Positions 7,864 to 16,440 of a stretch of 64,000 nucleotides of DNA are shown one piece after another. Within the stretch, counting starts at the first letter, position 1. Each line of letters starts with the position of its first letter. The stretch lies in NCBI RefSeq assembly GCF_014236855.1, contig NZ_CP051261.1, forward strand, positions 2,480,001-2,544,000, read 5' to 3'. The stretch is from Xanthomonas sp. SI. GTDB lineage: Bacteria > Pseudomonadota > Gammaproteobacteria > Xanthomonadales > Xanthomonadaceae. A program made the translations under genes and the position numbers. The notes under the pieces are model-generated. The model ran no database searches. It was not told the DNA's origin and saw only the letters and a list, made by a program, of their open reading frames with translations.

Positions 7864-10800
7864 CTACGGCGTCGATGCTGTCGTCGCGTCGATACGCCGC
7901 ACCGGCAGCGCTTCGCGCAATTGCCGGAAATAGTCCAGGCCACCCCATTGCTGCACATCGCCCAGCACATACAGGCGGCACTTGGCGCGCGTGATCGCCA
8001 CGTTCAACAGGTTCGGCTTGCCTGCGGCCCAAGCACGCGCGCCTGCACCCTGCGGGCCCGGCGCGGTGCCGAGGACGAAGAACACGATATCCGCTTCTTT
8101 TCCCTGGAACGTATGCACGGTGCCGCATTCGATGCCGCTGAAGCCGGCCTGCTTGATGCGGCTCCTGCAGGCCTGGGCGATCTTGCGGAAGGGCGAAATG
8201 ACGAACACCTTGGCCTGCGTGTCCGGCTCATCCGGCGATCCCGACAGCACGCGTGCCGGCGTCTGCCGCAATTGCTCCAGGCACGCGAGCAGGTGAGCGA
8301 TTTCGTCGATGCAGACCGGGTGTTGGATCTGACTGGATCGGACGTCCAGCCAGGCGCTCTCGCCCAGAATGCAGGAGAACGCGATGGGCTTGGGTTGCCC
8401 CTGCTTGTCCACCCGGCCTTGCACCATCTGCCCTGCATAGGCGATGTCGTTGGCAACGGAAAACATCGGGTCGTCGCAGCGCCGATGTGTGCGCAGTGGC
8501 ATGCCTGTCCACAGGCGTTCCGGCGAATCGGCTGCGGCGGGATCGGATGCCATCGCGACCCATGAGCCGAAAGGGGTGATGCGATCGGCCAGCGTCTGCA
8601 CGGATTCGTCGATCGGCGACCAGGTACGGTCGACGCCATGCCGCTGGCGCAGGTCTTCGGCGAGGCTGAGCGGCACGGTGAAGACGGGTTCGATCTGCAG
8701 CGGGTCGCCCACGATCACGGCGCGGCGGCTGCGCCACAGGGCGCCTGCCGCCGACTGCGGCGTGGCCTGGCCGGCTTCATCCAGCAGCAACCAGCCCAGG
8801 CTGTCCTGGCCCATGCCCAGAAACAAGCGGTCGAAGGAGGCGAGGGTGGTGGACACCACCGGCACGACGAAGAAGAACGCATCCCACAGCGTGGGGCGTT
8901 GTTCGATGGGGAGCTTGTCCCGCAGCGAGCCCATCAGCATGCCGTTGACCGCGCGCAGGTTGGCGATGAATTTGCCGGCGTTGGCCAGAATGCTCAGCCT
9001 GTGCAATTCCACCGCTTGCAGGAAGACGCGTGCCCGCAGTTGGTCAAGCTCCGCATGGACCGCTACGCTGGCGCGTTGGAGGTCGGCGGGCTGCAGTTCC
9101 CACAGGCTGCGGTCCGGAAAGTGGCTGGCGCCCAGCGCGTAGCCGGCCTCCAGCGCCTGTCTGTGCCGTTGCAGTTCCTGGTCCAACTTGGCGCGCTTGG
9201 AGGACAGCAACTTCAGGCGCTCGTGCCGATGATCCAGCTCTGCCTGGCTTTGGGCGACCTCCTTGGCTTGCTGCGCAAAGGTCTCGGCGGACTCGGCCAG
9301 ACGCCTGGCGGGCTCTTCCAGGGCCTGGCGCAATGCCGCCATCCGCTGCGTCTGGCGGCCGAACAAGCTCGATAGGCGATCGCGCAGGTTGGGCGTCGCT
9401 GCCGCTTGCCGCTGCGCGAACAGGGCTTTGTGGGCCTCCAGCATCGCGCGTTGATCCGACAGCGCTGCCTGCTGTCGGGAGAGGATCTCTGCGCGCTCGG
9501 CGATGTCGCCGGTCATGCGATCGATGTCGGCCTGGAGGGCGTCCAGGTCGCCACGCTCGGCGTCCAGCGCCTGGGCCGCTCGCTCTGCGCTCAGCAACGC
9601 CTCGCGGTGTTGCTCGAACTCGGACAGCAGTTGCAGGAAACCGCGTTTGGCGGTTTGCCATTCTTCCTGATGGCGTCGGTAGTCGGCGTTGGCGGCGATC
9701 TCGAGCAGCTGCTTCATCGACGGCGGCAGTGTGGCGGGTGGAGTGGCGCCAGCTGATACCTCAACTTGCTCCTGCGTCGATTCCGCATCTTCGCCGGTTG
9801 CCTCAGTTGCCTCGACCCGCGGCACATAGTCGTCGCGGAAGAACCCCTGGGCGAACGAGCGCCGATTACCGGCGTTGCCCAGCGCCGCGGCGATCACGCC
9901 CCAGCCTTGCAGCGGCTGATCGTTGTCGTCCACGACCTTCTGCGCCTTGAATATCTCCGTCATGACCTCGGCGAAATAATCGACAGGGCCGTACTCGTCG
10001 GCGATTTTCTTGCGTGCCGGCAACTCCTGGGTGATGTTCTTGACCGCGTTGTTGTTGGTGCTGGCCACCACGATGGAGGTGCCGGCGACCACCGAAGCCT
10101 TGAGCGGAAAGAAGCTCTTGCCGGCCACACTGATCTTGTCCTCGAACAGGGCCGCAGGGCGATCGAGCGCGGCAATCCGACGGGCGCGTTCGGTGACGAT
10201 GTCGGCGACCACATCGCACAGCAGGGTGGTCTTGCCGGTGCCGGGAGGTCCATTGACGCCGATGACGCCATCGGCCGTTCCGAGCGTATGCAACACCTGC
10301 GCGACCGCGGCTTGCTGCGCCAGTACCAAGGGGTGCCGCGACGGCGCGGGCCAGCGGGCGCTGGGCAGATGCGCCGCGCTCACCAGGCTGGCCATTGCGG
10401 CATGCTGTACCAGGATGTCGGTACGCTGATGCTGCTCAAGCGCAGATCCCAGATAGGCGCTCAACGCCGCGCCGAAGGGGCGGCCGTTCTGTGCCTGGGC
10501 AATCAGGCGATCGAGGTCGTCCAGGTAGAACGAATTCAGGAAATCGGTGGCGGCCTGCAGGCTGTCGCTCAGGTAGCGGCGTTTGACCCGGCTGCTGCGC
10601 ACAACCACCCGCCAATCCAAGGCTGTCTCGTCGGTGTTGTTACCGAGCAACTGGCGCACCAACTGCAACTCGGTCTCCAGCTCATCCCAGGTCAGCGACA
10701 AGGCTGTCGCGCTTTCGCTCGCCGTGCCGGGAGCGGAGGCATCGTCGATCTCTTCGAGGCGGTGGCAGCGCTGGGCGAACTCGTCGCGCGCACGGCCAAG

Positions 10801-11256
10801 ACGCGCATTGACGTTCTCCAGCGCGTTGGTTTGCCGCAATGCCTGCACGCCGTGGGCGAAGCTGGCAGCCAGGTAGCTATCAGGCTTGGGACGGCCGTGC
10901 TCGTCGACGACGAAAGCGGCCAGCCAGCCGTTGCCGGTGGCGCGTTGACGCTCGCGCTCGCTCAGGTCGCGGTCGGGGAAGATCGCGCGCAACAGCAGGC
11001 GGGACAGATCCTCGGTATCCACGACGCCGAGATAGACCACATGGACGTAGCCGTGTTCTGCCGTGGGCCTGAAATCGTTGCTGCGCCAGGGCAGCGGCTG
11101 GCCGTGGCGAAGGGTTGTGATCTTGGTCTGATCGGTGGCATCCCGGGCCGAAGGCGCGGTAGGGATATTGAAGACTTCCAGATCGCGCCAAAAACCGAGG
11201 ACGCGAAGGGGTTCGCTGGCCGAATTACTCAAGTTCGCACTCCATTGAAGATACAT
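7864..11256 (-). CDS. large superfamily 1 helicase/ATPase with central coiled coil
   Basis: A 1130-residue cytoplasmic protein resembling COG1112 (DNA2/NAM7-like) superfamily 1 helicases. Walker A GPPGTGKTTLL lies near residue 335, Walker B LLLDEAGQA near 823, a TFQGKEADIV motif near 1050 and NVAITRAKCRLYVLGD near 1085. About 480 residues separate Walker A and B and include a long heptad-like coiled coil (about 530-680) rich in Gln, Glu, Arg and Ala. The N-terminal 330 residues match no domain I recognise, and no nuclease motif was seen. The ATG at 11256 is preferred because GCAGGAAACGCGCCG supplies a ribosome-binding site; an ATG at 11307 is in frame but lacks one. The gene is alone on its strand next to tRNA-Gly. 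A role in repair, RNA metabolism or phage defence is possible and not shown. Confidence 0.85.
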   Translation of the reverse strand: MYLQWSANLSNSASEPLRVLGFWRDLEVFNIPTAPSARDATDQTKITTLRHGQPLPWRSNDFRPTAEHGYVHVVYLGVVDTEDLSRLLLRAIFPDRDLSERERQRATGNGWLAAFVVDEHGRPKPDSYLAASFAHGVQALRQTNALENVNARLGRARDEFAQRCHRLEEIDDASAPGTASESATALSLTWDELETELQLVRQLLGNNTDETALDWRVVVRSSRVKRRYLSDSLQAATDFLNSFYLDDLDRLIAQAQNGRPFGAALSAYLGSALEQHQRTDILVQHAAMASLVSAAHLPSARWPAPSRHPLVLAQQAAVAQVLHTLGTADGVIGVNGPPGTGKTTLLCDVVADIVTERARRIAALDRPAALFEDKISVAGKSFFPLKASVVAGTSIVVASTNNNAVKNITQELPARKKIADEYGPVDYFAEVMTEIFKAQKVVDDNDQPLQGWGVIAAALGNAGNRRSFAQGFFRDDYVPRVEATEATGEDAESTQEQVEVSAGATPPATLPPSMKQLLEIAANADYRRHQEEWQTAKRGFLQLLSEFEQHREALLSAERAAQALDAERGDLDALQADIDRMTGDIAERAEILSRQQAALSDQRAMLEAHKALFAQRQAAATPNLRDRLSSLFGRQTQRMAALRQALEEPARRLAESAETFAQQAKEVAQSQAELDHRHERLKLLSSKRAKLDQELQRHRQALEAGYALGASHFPDRSLWELQPADLQRASVAVHAELDQLRARVFLQAVELHRLSILANAGKFIANLRAVNGMLMGSLRDKLPIEQRPTLWDAFFFVVPVVSTTLASFDRLFLGMGQDSLGWLLLDEAGQATPQSAAGALWRSRRAVIVGDPLQIEPVFTVPLSLAEDLRQRHGVDRTWSPIDESVQTLADRITPFGSWVAMASDPAAADSPERLWTGMPLRTHRRCDDPMFSVANDIAYAGQMVQGRVDKQGQPKPIAFSCILGESAWLDVRSSQIQHPVCIDEIAHLLACLEQLRQTPARVLSGSPDEPDTQAKVFVISPFRKIAQACRSRIKQAGFSGIECGTVHTFQGKEADIVFFVLGTAPGPQGAGARAWAAGKPNLLNVAITRAKCRLYVLGDVQQWGGLDYFRQLREALPVRRIDATTASTP

Positions 11257-11935
11257 CGGCGCGTTTCCTGCGCCTGCACGAGTCCTTACCGGTCCCGTCG
11301 ATGACATAAGCAATGCGCTTCGAGCATAGCGCTTCCGAATTTGTCCAACCATGCAGTAGTCCGCAGGATGCCGTGCGGAGCATCGCAGTCGGGAGTGGTG
11401 CAGCGCCGGATTGTGGCGTCTATCACGCCCGCTATCGGCGTGTTGTGCGGTGTCGGGTTGCCGGTTGCATGGATGGTTCGATCCACACCCGGCGAGTTTC
11501 TCGATCTGCAGCGCCCCGGTACCGTCCACCACGCGCGGACTGCGCAGCGCCGACACGATGGTGAATGTGCGCGGGTAGTGGCGATGCTGCTGCAGGTCCT
11601 CGCCGGCGAACCCTTCGGCCTGCAGGACGAGGTGAGCGTGGGCTACTGAGACCGGCGCCGCCCGCCGGCACGCGCGCCGGCATCGCGACTGGGATGGCTG
11701 TTCCGAAGCCGCGGAGTGTCGACCGCGCGCGCTGCGATCTGCGCTAGGTTCGGCCAAGGGGCATCGCATCGCGTGCGGACGAGCGGAGGACGCAGCGGCG
11801 TTGCCGTCGCAGAGACCGGCACGAGCAAGACACGACAGACGTTTGCGCCGGGACCGGAGCGGTCGCGGCGCCGGGCGCATGCGCGAATGCCGGTCGCCCT
11901 CGGCGCACATCCATCCCACCACTGCAGGAGCCACC
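11257..11935. other. 679-bp intergenic stretch with possible coding remnant
   Basis: No gene is confidently supported here. The minus-strand helicase frame stays open through this region to 12006, and around 11490-11645 it shows high third-position GC in a protein-like stretch (PRTFTIVSALRSPRVV). The plus strand also gives a plausible C-terminal segment ending at 11649 (MLLQVLAGEPFGLQDEVSVG). The two readings overlap, so at most one is real; either could be debris from an older gene. Confidence 0.35.
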
Positions 11936-12760
11936 ATGAACTTCGAGATCGCGACCTGGTACGACACATGGAACGGCACGGGTGCCGACAATCTTGCGCA
12001 GGGCAAGGTGCCGCTCGGCTATGCCAGCCGCTACAACCTGGCCTTCGGCGTCTTCGCCGAGACCGGCAACGGCTATACCCTGGACCTCAATGCGCAATTT
12101 GCCGCGCAGAACCTCGGCCAGATCAAGACGCAGGCGCCCAGCGCGCTGATCTACGCCGGCGTCGGCGACACCGGGCTGGTGGCGACGGTGGCCGACAATC
12201 GCGACAACGCCAATCGTTCCACCGCCAATATCGTGGCCTATCTGCAGCAGCAAGGGCTCAACGGCATCAGCATCGATTCCGAAGGCGACGGCATGTCCTC
12301 GGTCGTGGAGCTGGTAACGCAGCTCAGCCCGAGTTTCAAGGCGGCCGGGCTCGGCATCGCGGTGTCGGTGCCGTGGCCCGCCGGCGGCCCTGTCGCGCTG
12401 TACGGCGACGGCGCGGTGGCGGCGTTCAACCAGTACGTGGATGCCGCCGAATTGCAGGACTATTCGTCCTCCGGCACGCCGCAGGATGCGCAGGTGTGGA
12501 TCCAGGCCGGCGTCCGCGCCGACATCCTGATGGGCGGCGTGGCCACCGAGAACGGCAACGTGCAGACCTCGCTCGAAGACACCGCGGCCTGGACCAATTA
12601 CGCGCTGCAGAACGGCTTGCGCGGCATGTTCAGCTGGAGGCTCGACAACGACCATGGCCAGGACGGCCAGGAAGAAGACGTGGATCCGACCTTCACTGGC
12701 GCCAAGACGATCTACGACACCGTTTATGCGCAGCGCGGTGCCGCGGATCCGCTGCGTTAG
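11936..12760 (+). CDS. GH18-like TIM-barrel protein (chitinase/EndoH fold)
   Basis: A 274-residue protein with the strand pattern of a family 18 glycoside hydrolase barrel: beta1 at FEIATWYDTW, beta2 at NLAFGVFA, beta3 at SALIYAGVG, beta4 at GISIDSEGD, later strands at GIAVSVPW and ILMGGVA, and beta8 at GMFSWRLDND. The catalytic signature DGxDxDxE reads NGISIDSE (about residues 108-115), keeping the last Asp and the acid Glu but replacing the first two Asp residues. No signal peptide is apparent. The start ATG follows a good ribosome-binding site (GCAGGAGCCACC). Activity on chitin or N-glycans is possible but uncertain. Confidence 0.65.
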   Translation: MNFEIATWYDTWNGTGADNLAQGKVPLGYASRYNLAFGVFAETGNGYTLDLNAQFAAQNLGQIKTQAPSALIYAGVGDTGLVATVADNRDNANRSTANIVAYLQQQGLNGISIDSEGDGMSSVVELVTQLSPSFKAAGLGIAVSVPWPAGGPVALYGDGAVAAFNQYVDAAELQDYSSSGTPQDAQVWIQAGVRADILMGGVATENGNVQTSLEDTAAWTNYALQNGLRGMFSWRLDNDHGQDGQEEDVDPTFTGAKTIYDTVYAQRGAADPLR

Positions 12761-12853
12761 CGCGATTCGGCACGGCGGCAGTGCGCCGCCGCCAGGTCTG
12801 GCGGCGGACGTGGCGGGCTGCACTCCGCTCGCATCTCCGCGCGCACGATCAAG

Positions 12854-14336
12854 GTGTCATGCGCCGCTGGATATACTGCGGTGGCGCAGACGAGAGAAAA
12901 AATCGCGGAAGTGAGTGCCGACCATGCCGCCTACGCGGATCAGATTCGCTATCTGGCCGAGTTGGGGCCGCGCGCGTCCGGCACGCAGGCCCACAACGCG
13001 TTGATCGACAGGGGGGCGAACGCGTTGGCCGCGCTCGGCCTCGACGTGCAGCGCGACCCGCACACGTTCGAACGCTGGGACGTCGACGGTGATGCCTTGG
13101 CGCTGCAGGTGGGCGAACGCCGCATCGCGATCGCCTCGGCGTGGCCTTATTCCGGCGAGACTCCGCGCGCAGGCACGACGGCGCCGCTGGTTCTGCTGCG
13201 CGGGCGGCGCAAGCGATGGCGCGCGGCTGCGGGCAAGATCGCAGTGATCGAAGTGCCGCACGTTGCCGTGCCGACGAGGCTGCTGGTCGAGACTTGGGAC
13301 GGGCCGCTTCCGTTCGACCGGGTCTCCAACCCGATCATCAGTTCCGAACTCGCCGGCACCGATCTGGCCAAGGCGAAGCAGGCTGGGGTTCTCGGCGTGA
13401 TCGCGGTCTGGCGCGGCCTGCTCGATGCGGTCGCCGCGGGTCAGTATCTGCTTTTCACCCGCGGCTATCAGGGCCTGCCGGCCGTCTGGGTCGCCGAAAG
13501 CGAACGCGCGCAGCTGCTCGCCGCCGCCGGACGCGGCGCTGTGGCCACGTTGACCTTGAGCGCGAGCAAGACCACGAATGCGCGCATGGAGACGCTCTGG
13601 GCCGTCGCTGGGAACCGGTCCGCGGGCCAGCGAGTCGGTGCTGGTCGTCACCCACAGCGACGGCGGCAACGCGGTCGAAGAGAACGGCCACATCGGCTTG
13701 CTCGCGCTGGCGCGGGACGCGGTCGCCGCGCCCCACCAACGCAGCATCGTGTTCGTCTATACCGCAGGCCATCTGCGCATGCCTGCGGTCACCGCGCACG
13801 GCCAGGCCACCACGGCCTGGCTGGATGCCCACTGCGCGCTGTGGGCCGGAACACCCGGCGGCTACACCGCGGTCGCCGGCCTGGTCATCGAACACCTGGG
13901 CGCAAGGCATCTCCGCATCGATTCGGACAAAGGACGCTATGCGTCCGACGGCTCACTAGAACCCGAATTGCTGTACGCCACCACCCCTGAACTCGCCCGA
14001 CTCGCGCGCGCGCTGTGGAGCTGTGCCGTCGTCGACGCGGCGACCCCGGTCAAGCCCGGCGCCTTGCTGCATTTCGGCGAAGGCGAGCCGCTGTTCGAGC
14101 GCAGGATTCCTGCGGTCGCGCTGGTCACCGGCCCCGAGTACCTGCTCGCCGAGTGCGAAGGCGACCTCGTCGATATCGACGCGCTTGCGCGGCAGGTCGA
14201 CAGCTTCCGCCGCCTGCAGCAGCACCTGGCTGGCAGCGCCGATCGTGAGTCCTTCGGCAAGGTCTCACTGCCCAACACATTGAAGAAGGCGCTGGCCGCT
14301 GTCCGCGTAGGTCTGTTCCTGCTCCGGCGCCGCTGA
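12854..14336 (+). pseudogene. M28-like peptidase/PA-domain protein disrupted by a 1-bp frameshift
   Basis: Two adjacent frames form one protein. The first part (12854 to about 13612) reads as an M28-type N terminus (YLAELGPRASGTQAHNALID) plus a protease-associated domain. The second part (about 13615 to 14336) continues with LVVTHSDGGNAVEENGHIG, comparable to the metal-binding H-x-D region of M28 peptidases. Removing one A from the GGGAACC at 13610-13616 restores VAGTGPRASESVL in a single frame of about 493 residues. The start is uncertain: GTG at 12854 or GTG at 12911. The usual M28 Glu-Glu motif is not evident, so even the intact protein may not be a standard peptidase. A sequencing error is an alternative explanation. 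Confidence 0.6.
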
Positions 14337-14404
14337 ACGCGTGCCGGCGGCGCTGGAGAGACGGAGCGTTCGTTGCGGACGCGGTCTGTCGATGGGCCTG
14401 GCCG

Positions 14405-14428
14405 TGTAGGAGCGGCTTCAGCCGCGAC
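14405..14428 (+). repeat. single GTAG-type REP element
   Basis: TGTAGGAGCGGCTTCAGCCG and four further bases (24 in all) are identical to the left arm of the paired element at 26491-26558. The expected inverted second arm is degraded here to traces around 14450. It lies between the M28-like pseudogene and the convergent aspartic protease gene. Confidence 0.8.
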
Positions 14429-14479
14429 GGGGCGTTACCGGTAACGCCTGTCGCAACCGCACGGTACCCGGCCGTTATA

Positions 14480-15730
14480 TCAGGGCGACGTCGCCGCCTC
14501 GCGGAATCCCGCCCGTCCGCAGGCGGCATCGTAGGCATAGTCCGCCGCGGCGAGCACATGGCGACCGCTGTTGATATGCGCGGGCGGCACGTCGAGCGCT
14601 GCCCGCCATTGCACGCCGTCCGGTGTCGCCGGCGTGGCGCCGCCGACCTTGAAGTCGTAGCTGAATACCGGATGCCCGGTTGGGCCGATGGCGAGGGTCA
14701 TCGGCGTCCCTTCCGGCACCACCAGCGAGGTGCTCGCGCTGGTGTCGGAGGTCTGCCCGGACGCTGCGCTTGCAGGCTTTGCGGGCTTAGTGAGCATCTG
14801 CTGCAACTTTGCCGGCGCAGGCGGCTGTTTGGTAGGGGTCAGCATCATGTAGGTGATGCCGGTATCCGGCAGCAGCTTGCCGCAGACCTGGTAGTCGCTG
14901 CCGCTGGCCGGGAAGCTGGCGCACGCGTTCGGCGCCTGCCAGTCGGCACCGCCGGCGGCGTTCGCCGCTTCGCGTTGCAGCGGGATCAGCGAGAAGCCCT
15001 GCAGCGCCTGGTCGCTGACGCCCAGGGTGATGCCGGACGCGCTGATGATGTAGCCCGGACTGATGCTGCCGGCATGCATCTGTACGATGTTGAGGAACGG
15101 ATTGCGTGCCTTGTCGACGCCGCGGTCGTAGCCCACGCCCATCATGCCGAAGTTGGAAGGGATCGTTTTGCAGTTCTTCAAGGTCTGCTTGCCGTTGCTG
15201 CTCAATGCGAGGGTGGTGTTGTAGGCGGCGCAGTTATTCGGCGCCTGGGTCAGCGTCTTCGCCGAACCAGACGGCGTTCCCGGCTTGATTGCGGCGACGT
15301 CGCAGCTGCATTGCGCGGCCAGGACTTCGATCGAGTCGATGCTCGCCACGGCGCTGTTGCCGTCGGCCGACACGCCCAGTCGCATCGGCACCTGCACGTA
15401 CTTGCCGGGGTGGTACTGGCTGTTGCTGGAATAGAAGATGTAGCCGAGCTTGGTTGAGGCGTCCCAGGCTTGCTGGATCGCCGCGCTGAGCGGCACGACC
15501 ACACCGGTGGAGCCGGTGTCCACTTCCAGGACCTGGCTGGCGGCGGCGGAGTTCGCCGAGGCCGGCGGCGTGCCGACCTGCACCCGCACCTGATAGGCGT
15601 ATTTCGGCATGTTCTGCGAGGCCAGCGGCAAGGGCAGGGTCTGCGTCTGCAGCCGGCAGGATTGCGCCTGCGCGGCGCCGGCCGCGATCAGGCAAAGCAC
15701 CGCGCCGCTGCAGCGTGTCCATCGGTTCAT
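14480..15730 (-). CDS. secreted pepsin-like aspartic protease homologue
   Basis: A 416-residue protein with an N-terminal signal peptide (cleavage expected after AAGAAQAQ, about residue 23). Two aspartic-protease-type motifs are visible in one chain: VDTGSTG with Asp71, and PDTGITYMML with Asp near 290, spaced as in the bilobal pepsin family A1. A Pro/Ala-rich linker occurs around 305-335. Several cysteines (for example CSCDV, NNCAAY) suggest disulfides and periplasmic or extracellular location. Bacterial pepsin-like proteins are uncommon. A non-catalytic DTG-containing fold is an alternative. The gene stands alone; the ATG at 15730 gives a complete signal peptide. Confidence 0.6.
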   Translation of the reverse strand: MNRWTRCSGAVLCLIAAGAAQAQSCRLQTQTLPLPLASQNMPKYAYQVRVQVGTPPASANSAAASQVLEVDTGSTGVVVPLSAAIQQAWDASTKLGYIFYSSNSQYHPGKYVQVPMRLGVSADGNSAVASIDSIEVLAAQCSCDVAAIKPGTPSGSAKTLTQAPNNCAAYNTTLALSSNGKQTLKNCKTIPSNFGMMGVGYDRGVDKARNPFLNIVQMHAGSISPGYIISASGITLGVSDQALQGFSLIPLQREAANAAGGADWQAPNACASFPASGSDYQVCGKLLPDTGITYMMLTPTKQPPAPAKLQQMLTKPAKPASAASGQTSDTSASTSLVVPEGTPMTLAIGPTGHPVFSYDFKVGGATPATPDGVQWRAALDVPPAHINSGRHVLAAADYAYDAACGRAGFREAATSP

Positions 15731-16045
15731 GGCGATCCCTCGTATGGATGTGGTTCCGATGCTAGGGCCACGGCCGGCTCAGGTGCGCGGTGACGCATGT
15801 GCGTTGGGACACTTGTCTACCTCGACGGGCGAACCGCTGTGGTGGAGATTCCAGTCCGCGTTCGCGCCGGCGGCGCTGCCGATGCGGCAGCGGTCCTCGC
15901 CCTGACAGGCGCCGCCGTGCGTCGCGGATTCCGGTGCGGATGGCCCGTCGTACCGTACTCCCGGCCACGCGAATACCGCTGCCGGATTTTTTTGCCCGAA
16001 GGCTGGCGCAATGCGCAGGAGGGCTGTAGAATGGCTGGCTCCCAA
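15731..16045. other. 315-bp intergenic stretch before tRNA-Gly copy 2
   Basis: No gene is supported. A TAGAAT -10-like hexamer at 16027-16032, with only a weak -35 (TGGCGC) 17 bases upstream, probably serves tRNA-Gly copy 2. The remainder shows nothing recognisable. Confidence 0.5.
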
Positions 16046-16121
<76 letters not shown>

Positions 16122-16132
16122 GATTCAGACAG

Positions 16133-16157
16133 AGCCCCGTCAGCGGGGCTTTGTTTT
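16133..16157 (+). terminator. Rho-independent terminator after tRNA-Gly copy 2
   Basis: AGCCCCG-TCAG-CGGGGCT, a seven-pair stem, is followed by TTGTTTT. Confidence 0.85.
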
Positions 16158-16201
16158 GTCGGACACCGCTGTTGGCGGTTTCGGCTAGAATTCAGTCCAC
16201 C

Positions 16202-16275
16202 GGCCTGGTGGCAGAGTGGTTATGCAGCGGACTGCAAATCCGCGTACGCCGGTTCAATTCCGACCCAGGCCTCCA
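16202..16275 (+). tRNA. tRNA-Cys (GCA)
   Basis: A 74-base cloverleaf with acceptor GGCCTGG paired to CCAGGCC, anticodon stem GCGGA/TCCGC around the loop CTGCAAA (anticodon GCA) and T-arm GGTTCAATTCC, with encoded CCA. A TAGAAT -10-like element lies at 16186-16191. Confidence 0.96.
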
Positions 16276-16288
16276 TCTGCAATTCGAC

Positions 16289-16326
16289 GCCCGGTAGATC
16301 TACGATCTACCGGGCGTTTGCGTTTG
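16289..16326 (+). terminator. terminator after tRNA-Cys
   Basis: GCCCGGTAGATC-TAC-GATCTACCGGGC is a perfect 12-pair hairpin followed by a T-rich segment (GTTTGCGTTTG). It can also stop transcription arriving from the convergent ccoG-like gene. Confidence 0.75.
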
Positions 16327-16440
16327 TGGCTGCCCGACGATCTGGCTGGCGCTCGCCTAGGTGGAGCGCCGTCGCGCGTGCCGGGCCTTTTGTTGCTTGC
16401 TCACGATGCCTGTTCTTCCTCGCCGCCGAGCGCGTGCCGG

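Noticed and set aside
7847..7865. AGCGGACG-CGC-CGTCCGCT hairpin at the helicase stop as a terminator
   Set aside because: The stem is good but no T-run follows on the minus strand, so terminator function is not supported.
11257..12006. Extension of the helicase frame to a start at 12006
   Set aside because: The extra 250 residues are poor in structure, overlap the GH18-like gene antisense, and the ATG at 11256 has a ribosome-binding site.
12854..14336. Programmed ribosomal frameshifting in the M28-like gene
   Set aside because: No slippery heptamer or downstream structure was apparent at the GGGAACC site; a simple one-base insertion explains the frames.
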